This document shows, piece after piece, positions 57,466 to 64,000 of a stretch of DNA of 64,000 nucleotides. The translations under genes were made by a program, and so were the position numbers. Below the pieces are notes generated by a model, which worked only from the letters and a program-made list of their open reading frames with translations, made no database searches and had not been told where the DNA came from. How positions within the stretch are numbered: the first letter of the stretch is position 1; every line of letters starts with the position of its first letter. Origin of the DNA: Cerrena zonata (taxonomy: Eukaryota; Basidiomycota; Agaricomycetes; Polyporales; Cerrenaceae); the NCBI GenBank assembly GCA_038087015.1, contig JASBNA010000007.1, positions 620,001 through 684,000 of the forward strand, read 5' to 3'.

Positions 57466-58851
57466 ATGTCTGTGTACACAGGACGTAGTCGAGGTTATAG
57501 TTCCAGTAAAGGTGGGGCTTTTGCCCCTCAGCGACAATATGGAACTAGTCCTTCTATTGAAGAACCACCGAAGAGAGATCTGCTTGAGGGTTTATTACCT
57601 GGTCTATTAAACAACATTGGGCAACCTGTTGCCAGTGCTGTTAGTGTCGATATCGAGGATTTGCAATGTATTGGATCATACAATTGGGTGAACAATACTA
57701 AGCCGACTATCATCGTCCCAGGTATTCTCACAATAGCCCCTTGGATGATACACAATTAACACTCCATCTTATTCTCTAAGGCTCACCACCAATCTGGAAA
57801 AATAAATCCATCCCATTCCGACTCCAACGCGACCACGAGATCTGCTACATCGACCAAAACGGTCACCGTCTCCAAACCCGTAGTCTCCTACCTCTCTTCA
57901 GAGCAGTTGACATCATCGCAGAAGACGACGCTGATGCCGACATCGACTGGAGAGAAGTAGACATCGTCACCGATCGCAATGGCTTGCGTAAACTCTTGAG
58001 GTGGATCGACAGCAGAGGTGATGGTGATCGACCTCGAGAGTTTCGTATTGATTTGCAGTTGGCTGGGGAGAATACTGTGCTGATGAGTCGGTGGGAGCAG
58101 GCTACGTGGGCTCCGCCTTCTCAAGGGTTTGGTTTCAGTTTTGAAGAGGAGACTACTATTCCTGCTCCTGGATGTGAGAAGAGTACAGGGCATCATCGTA
58201 TTGTTCAATACGTGAGTATTTGGGATAATACATACTTGAGAATGGATTCTCAAATTCCTCTTTTGATTTCAGAAATTCGGAGGACTCAATATGGTCGTCC
58301 GTTTCGAGGTAGATGCATGCCTCGAGGCATTACCCACAAGGACCGCGGGCCGTGTCAACGTGGATGACATGATCAGTCAACTTGGTGGCTTATCTCTGTC
58401 TTCGACGTCGACGTCCTCACCGTCTTCCACCACTTCAAACACAGACGTCAGTATCATCCGAGCAGGTAAGATCGTACCTCAAAGCAGCATCCTAGAAATG
58501 ACCACCCGTTCCGAACGGAACGTCGAATCCTACGACTGGAAAGAGAGTTACCCTCAACTCTACCTCTCCCAAACGCCACACCACTTCCTTGCAGTTCACC
58601 GTTCTGGGATGTTCAACCAGATCAAAAAGCGCAATTTGGAGGATAGAGAGATGAAAGAGATCCATGCGGGTATTGAGCGAAGCTTCAGGAAGCTCAATAC
58701 ACTGTTGAAGACGATACAGGAATTGGTCATTGGACATGGCCAGAGGGGACGGTTGAGTTTGGTATGCAAAGATGGCGCGTTGAAGGTGCATGAGAGGAAG
58801 AGCCAGGATAGTTTCTTGCCTGATGAGGTGATTAGACGTTTTGGTCTCTAA
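57466..58851 (+). CDS. conserved fungal protein, function unknown
   Basis: Three exons give about 420 residues. The N-terminus is Ser/Gly/Tyr-rich (MSVYTGRSRGYSSSKGG). The core has CIGSYNWVNNTKPTIIVPGS, PLFRAVDIIAEDD, LRKLLRWIDSRG, LMSRWE, HHRIVQYKFGGLNMVVRFE and, after a Ser/Thr-rich linker, ESYDWKESYPQLYLSQTPHH. I recognise the SYNW...PTI.VPG / FGGL..VVRFE pattern from a conserved fungal family that is often labelled geranylgeranyl pyrophosphate synthetase in databases. The DDxxD motifs of prenyl synthases are absent, so I do not accept that label. Possibly a nuclease-like or RNA-related protein; this is unproven. Confidence 0.75.
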
Positions 58852-59121
58852 GTTTCCGCAAACGACCTGTGTGGTGAATAAAGAAGTGAGATCATGTGGA
58901 GGATATTTGGAATTGTACTTGTATTTCGCTCTTTCTAGAATCTGAACCCTACTGCTAGCAAGTGTAGCAACGAAAAAAACCAGATTGCCCTAGACTTACC
59001 AATACACATTTATGATGACGTCGTGTTGCCGAAGCGCACCTCATGAATAGACAAAGACCGAAGGTATTAGGATACAATACATAAGACAACAGAAACACGG
59101 CGGGTAATACACGAAGCAAAT
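58852..59121. other. convergent intergenic spacer
   Basis: A 3'-3' spacer of about 270 bp; no feature visible. Confidence 0.4.
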
Positions 59122-60565
59122 CTACACAGCAATCCCCTCACCGCTCAATGGCTCCATGGAGACATCTCCGACTTGATAGTCCTCTTCTGCCTGTCGCGCC
59201 GCCTGACGCTCTGCGGCTTTTCGTTTAAGGTCTTCGACTTCAGTAGCGAGATTGGCCTGAAGAGCCTTAGATTCATTATGGAAGGTATAGAAGGTGGACA
59301 CTCACAATCTTGGATTCTAGATCCTTCTTGTCGAATATCGAGAATGAAGGTTTGGGGTCGGCTTTTTCCTTGAGCATTCCTATAATGCGAAAACTTGAGA
59401 CCGGTGATTGGGTTCGGAGTAACAGTTTCAGACATACCGAATCCTGCATGCATGAAGACTTCGTTCATAAACTCGTGATTACGACGGTATCGGGCTACCG
59501 CTAACGACCTTGATGTAACCAGGTCCGAGTCGTCCACTACAAAGTTAGACAGGTAAGTGCTGTGTTAAAGCAAAGAAACTGAAATTATCGTACAAAAGAA
59601 ATCTTCTTCAGTCTCTCTCGCTTGTTGTCGCTAACACAACTCTATCAGCTTCCCAAGTCACGCTGCACAAACAGAATACGACCTACCGCATTCATACTAC
59701 CACTTCGCTCTCTTTCCCTCGCCCCACGCTCCAACGCTTCCATTCTTTGATTCTGCTGCGCAAGCATGGCTTGTTGGTTCATCATGTGAGGGACACCCAT
59801 GGGACCCATCCCGCCAGGTAACGATGGCTGTCTATCTGGGCGCGGGACGCCGCCTGCTTGTTGTGGGAACGCTTTGTGTCCTGATCTTTCCCCAAGGACA
59901 AAAACGGGGGGTTCGTTGGGTGTTCGAAGGGGGTATACTCGGATGGGAGTGTTGAGCGAGGGAGCAATTGCTAAACTAATGTCAATAGGTTGTACTTGGG
60001 TCCGGAATAGGATACGTACCGATGGATTGTCCACGGGAGTAGTGAATGAGGATGAGCTGTGGGTGCCCTCCTTTGAGTATACGGTAACGACGACGAACAC
60101 GATACGCGACTTGGTCGTGGTTGGGTATGAACCCGAATTTGATTTCAGCTATTTCCATCTCCTAACAAAAGCGCGTTCAGGGAACATCAATATCAAGCTA
60201 TTACAAGTAAAAGGGACTCACGCGACCCGCGCCCACAGGAATACGATATGAGGTTTCCGAATCTTGGTACCGGATTCCATCTATGGGGAAGGACATCTGC
60301 GGTGGGACGTAGATGAGGTAGAGTTGTCCATCTGTTCAACACGTAGCACTGGGTTAGAGGATGTTGATATAGATGTCCCTCCAAGCAGTCTGTATGGGAA
60401 TTTGAACATACCAGATGGTCGGTCTATGTAAGACCATGAATAGGGCGTTGATTGTGATATTTGGATGGCGCGTAATAACATGTTCGCTGCATGTTCGTGA
60501 CTGAGGCTCGCGTGAATCCCCAAGTTTTCAGGAAAGCGAAGACAGAGTCCGTCTCCATGTGACAT
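59122..60565 (-). CDS. Ssr4-type subunit of SWI/SNF and RSC chromatin remodellers
   Basis: Start at 60565 (MSHGDGLCLRFPENLG). The Ssr4 N-terminal domain is clear: YSWSYIDRPS, DGQLYLIYVPPQMSFPIDGI, RYQDSETSYRIPVGAGR, EIAEIKFGFIPNHDQVAYRV, RRRYRILKGGHPQLILIHYS. The C-terminal part is Pro/Gln/Met-rich (MGPMGVPHMMNQQAMLAQQN). It then has DDSDLVTSRSLAVARYRRNH, EFMNEVFMHAGF and a final coiled coil with EVEDLKRKAAERQAARQAEE, ending at 59122. Seven or so introns. In fission yeast Ssr4 is shared by SWI/SNF and RSC; this protein should be nuclear. No broken motif was noticed. Confidence 0.88.
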
Positions 60566-61144
60566 TTTAGACGATAACTGTTGTAAAACGGTGTTTGCTG
60601 TACTACAACTAGTAGCTGAACGTGTTAGTAGCTTCAAGTTAGACTTGTGCAGTGCAGGCCTGCTTGTCAATATGAGGTATGGTTGATCGAGAACTCACTA
60701 GGCGCCAGGATCCGCGAACGGAAGGAGCATCTGACGTAAGCGTCTATCCTGCGGAAGGCGGGTGCCCGATTTTACTCCAAAGAGCCAAGCCTCTCACGTC
60801 AGTTTAAACTTAAGTTTTAATCTCGAAATACCCTGGTACGTTATATTAACATTGAAGAATTCGCATTACTGGGTTACCGGGTCCTTAAGTGCTTGCTCTC
60901 GGAGGTCGTGTACATTCAAAACGATACTTATGGGTGCTCCTTCAAAGCTGTATACATGGTGTTTTTTAATTGAAGTGCTACGCCAATCGTTGGCCCAAGT
61001 TTTGTCTAATTTCCCACGATCGCACTAATGAAATTGAATCTAAAATTGCCCTACACCGCCAGCGGTAAGGGGTCCGTCTTTTCCCTCTCCCCACTACCTT
61101 CCCCATACTCATACACCCTCCTGCTCATCCTACCGATTTATTGA
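60566..61144. other. intergenic, divergent promoter region
   Basis: Between the divergent Ssr4 and kinase genes. Contains pyrimidine-rich stretches just upstream of 61145. No gene supported. Confidence 0.4.
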
Positions 61145-63624
61145 ATGCACACAGAGCTCTACAGAGATACCGAGCACAACAGCGCAATCTTGACGCCTTT
61201 CTGGGCCGACGGAAGAAGACGGTCTCGCCCAAACCTCAGTCCATTAATCTCGGCTGAAAAGGAGCACGAATACTCTCTGAATGCTACTAGCTTGTCAGAT
61301 GAAGTCGATAAAGACCGACGCTCGTCTCAGCAGCTGCTTGCGGCCGAGGATGTTCATATCGGACCCTCTTCTGTCCCAGAATCGTCATTGACGCATTTCC
61401 TTTTCGCTTCGCCGCCCTTCAATCCTTCATATTCCCAGGAAGATATCTCACAACCAGATCTTGCACTCTCGCCTGCTGCCATGTTTCTGTCTTCCTTCAG
61501 TCCAATGACTCAATCTTCTTCATTGCCGGACGACGAAGGAGAAGTCGTCTCCGGATATACTCTTGGTCCCGTGGTAGGCCATGGAGCCTTCTCAATTATT
61601 CGTCGTGCGTTCTCGGCACAAGGCGGTACAGTTGCTGTTAAAATTGTCCGACGAGCTGACATTAACAAGCAACAGAATCCGGATAAAGCCAAGCAACACC
61701 TTGATCACGAAAGACAAGTCTGGTCGTCCCTTAATCACGAACACATCCTGCCCCTGTTCTCCTCTTCGCACACACATTATGCAGACTTTTTCGTCACACT
61801 GTTCTGTCCAGCTGGCAGCCTGTTTGACATTCTGAAACGGGATGGTCGACCGGCGCTGCTTCAGGACGATGCTGGGATGATGTTCAGGCAGGTGGTTCGA
61901 GGGTTGAGATATCTCCATGAAGTGGCAGGGATTGTTCACCGGGATTTGAAACTCGAGAATGTGCTTGTAGATGAGATGGGTATATGTAGAATTGGTGACT
62001 TTGGAATGGCAAGAAAAATAGGTTCTGGTGACGATGATCCGTCACCCCCGTCGTCCGATCACGAACAAGACGACGCAGCGCATGATCATCATGCCCGACA
62101 TGCTCGTCTACGTCATCGCGCAACCGTCTCAGCGAAAACGAAAGCAGAGAGATCCCGCAGCAGGCAAGGTCTTTCTGCTCTTCCTATTCATCTCTCTTTG
62201 AAGCATCATCGTAGTGGCCCACGCCACCGTAATTCAAGTCCTCTACCCTCTTCTTCCGAAAACCCTGATGTATACCCTAATCCGACATTCCAGCCTGGTT
62301 CGTTGCCGTATGCAGCACCAGAGCTTCTAATACCTCAGAATACATCTGCTCCACGTCCAAATCCTGCACAGGATATTTGGGCTTTGGGTATCATGCTATA
62401 TGCTCTTTTAACAGGGCGTTTGCCATTTGCTGATTCGTTTGAGCCACGATTGCAAATGAAGATCTTGCATGGTGCGTACATTTAGAAAATTAGGCTTCTT
62501 CGTATCACGGCAATCATTCTTACGTACCATTTCTCCCCTTTGGGTTTTCTTATCTTTACGAAGGTGTGTACGACGTACCTGAAGGTATCGGTCGTGGGGC
62601 GGAACGTGTCTTACAAGGTTGCATCGAGCGATCGGTTCCGAACAGATGGACCATAGACATGGTAGATGAGGTCGCATGGGGCGTTGGATGGGGTGCCGAT
62701 GGTGATGATGCAGCTGTACCTTCACCTGTACAATCATTTGCCCGTCCGAGCCCACTCCGCGAAGAAAGATCAACCTCAGCGTCGCGCTCGCGTTCTTCGA
62801 GAAGATCGCCCAGTCGTGGAGCTTCTGCTGTCAGGAGCACGAGTCGGAGCGCTTCACGATCCGCTGGGCATCCTTATCATCATCCTGCGACAAATTCATT
62901 ACATCCTCACTCACATTCTTCTCACCACCATGGGCTCCCGCGATCCCACCTCCCTACTTTCTCGGCTCTAAATGATGCCATTTTACGAAGCACATCGTCC
63001 TCCTCGACTTCTTCCTCTTCCTCTTTCCCCACTGAATCTGTATTCGACTATGACGGCGGGCGTAGGTCTGAGAGAGGCAGACCGCGACTGCCTCAGCTCC
63101 ATCAAATGTCGCTCCAGTCTAATTCTCGATCAACCAGTCCGCAAGATGTCGTCCCGCCTACACCAAGCGATTCTTTAGTTGACCCTGAAGTCGACAGAAT
63201 CCGCGGTCGTGGCCGAAAAGCGTCACCTCGACATCTCAGAACATCACCAGCCGACCATCCATTCCTTCAACGTGACCTCGAAGCTACCTCACCTCCTCTA
63301 CATACCGTGGATGAATACGCACCTTCACAGGATGCACGATGGCTACTCAGTCCAGAAGGGACTGAAGGTTCTGGCTCTCTTTATCGAGACCTATCACACG
63401 ATAGTCAAATGGATGATGTGAGGTATGAGGGAGATGAAGAGAGACCCAAGACGAGGCCAGGGAGTATGCCACCTACGCCTGCTCCTGGCTTCCCATGGAA
63501 ATTGGATCACAGCCCAACACCGAGGAGTGGCAATAGTTCTCAAGTCGCTGCAACACCTATACCTGTAACAGGTCGTCAGGTGCCCACAAGGAGTCGCAGT
63601 TTAGGTTATGGCCTTCGTCAATGA
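61145..63624 (+). CDS. serine/threonine protein kinase with large activation-segment insertion
   Basis: Two exons, 61145-62471 and 62564-63624, give 795 residues. A disordered leader (about 1-130) precedes the kinase domain. The domain has a Gly-rich loop VVGHGAFSIIRRA, catalytic Lys166 in TVAVKIVRR, HRDLKLEN (Asp267), DFGMAR (Asp285), and PGSLPYAAPELL (APE Glu393). It continues DIWALGIMLYALLTGRLPF. The activation segment between DFG and APE is about 108 residues, about 80 longer than usual, and rich in Asp, His, Ser and Arg. The C-terminal 280 residues are Ser/Arg/Pro-rich and disordered. All catalytic residues are present. It resembles fungal CAMK/NPR-type kinases but the subfamily is not fixed. 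Confidence 0.9.
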
Positions 63625-64000
63625 AGTCTGCAAATAATACGGACGAGATGGTGGTCATTGCGAAGAAAGTTATTTAAACCTTCGATTAAGCCCCAGGTCC
63701 CTTATATCTCAGCCCTCGCGACAATTGTCGCCATGTCGCCACTTCCGTCGCCACCCCCGTATCATCACACCATATTATCTCACCATAAGCGTATCCGCGA
63801 AAGGTCAATGACGCAAAGGTGCAACACCCTTATTCTTCCATTCGTCTCCCTATCTATTGGCCGGCATCCTCACATGTTCTTCTATGTCTGGACGGTTCCG
63901 AGCGTTCCATTCTCTCCCCATCTTGTTACATTCTTCTTGGTTAATGTTCTCTTCAGGAACTATATTTGGCCATCTTTTGGTGTTTTGCTACTTCTCTTCT
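63625..64000. other. intergenic end of window
   Basis: No gene is visible before the window ends. The sequence becomes pyrimidine-rich toward 64000, as in promoters, so a plus-strand gene could start just outside. Confidence 0.35.

Noticed and set aside
57466..58851. Geranylgeranyl pyrophosphate synthase label
   Set aside because: The Asp-rich DDxxD motifs needed for that reaction are absent.
1..64000. CRISPR arrays, bacterial operons, riboswitches, integrons
   Set aside because: No spaced direct-repeat array was found, and intron-rich genes show this is eukaryotic nuclear DNA.

Overview
The window looks like nuclear DNA of a mushroom-forming basidiomycete (Agaricomycete). Genes are close together and split by many 50-70 bp introns. 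The gene families are typical of that group: GH131 glucanase, CE12 rhamnogalacturonan acetylesterases, a DUF6533-type membrane protein, a CHAT/TPR protein, a caspase-like C14 protein, sedolisin, Ssr4 and a Tnp2-type CACTA transposon. There are no operons. All coding calls come from reading spliced frames by eye, so splice sites are predictions.

Left part (1-19 kb): an inverted pair of fragments of one unidentified gene (1.0-2.4 kb); a GPI-type secreted trehalase (minus); an intron-containing tRNA-Tyr(GTA); a small single-pass membrane protein; a gene-poor stretch of about 2.6 kb; a DUF6533-like multi-pass membrane protein whose 3' end is partly duplicated downstream; RBM25/Snu71 splicing factor (minus); a tiny Ser-rich gene; CCDC25-type NFACT-R protein (minus); a small Ser/Thr-rich protein (minus).

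Middle (19-37 kb): a 2-oxoglutarate/Fe(II) dioxygenase that faces a cytochrome P450; the mitochondrial AAA extractase Msp1, divergent from the P450; a tandem pair of GDSL/CE12 esterases; an SDR oxidoreductase; then a convergent pair of clan CD cysteine-protease genes, a TPR-CHAT protein (+) and a caspase-like C14 protein (-), with only 54 bp between their stop codons. This pair is the most interesting system-level signal.

Mobile region (37-46.4 kb): an apparently intact CACTA-type element of about 4.9 kb with terminal inverted repeats, a Tnp2 transposase and a divergent accessory gene, bounded by a 4-bp direct repeat. It is followed by a gene-free stretch and by an element of about 2 kb with long diverged inverted ends. 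Inside the latter are smaller foldback/MITE-like elements and an AT-rich block with GC hairpins that resembles fungal mitochondrial intergenic DNA.

Right part (46.5-64 kb): housekeeping and secreted-enzyme genes: PRMT3 arginine methyltransferase, secreted sedolisin (S53), GH131 beta-glucanase, glutathione synthetase, HINT1-type HIT protein, a conserved fungal protein of unknown function, Ssr4 (SWI/SNF-RSC subunit) and a Ser/Thr kinase with a large activation-segment insertion. The secreted set (trehalase, CE12 pair, sedolisin, GH131) suggests a plant- or soil-associated saprotroph or symbiont, but one window cannot settle lifestyle.
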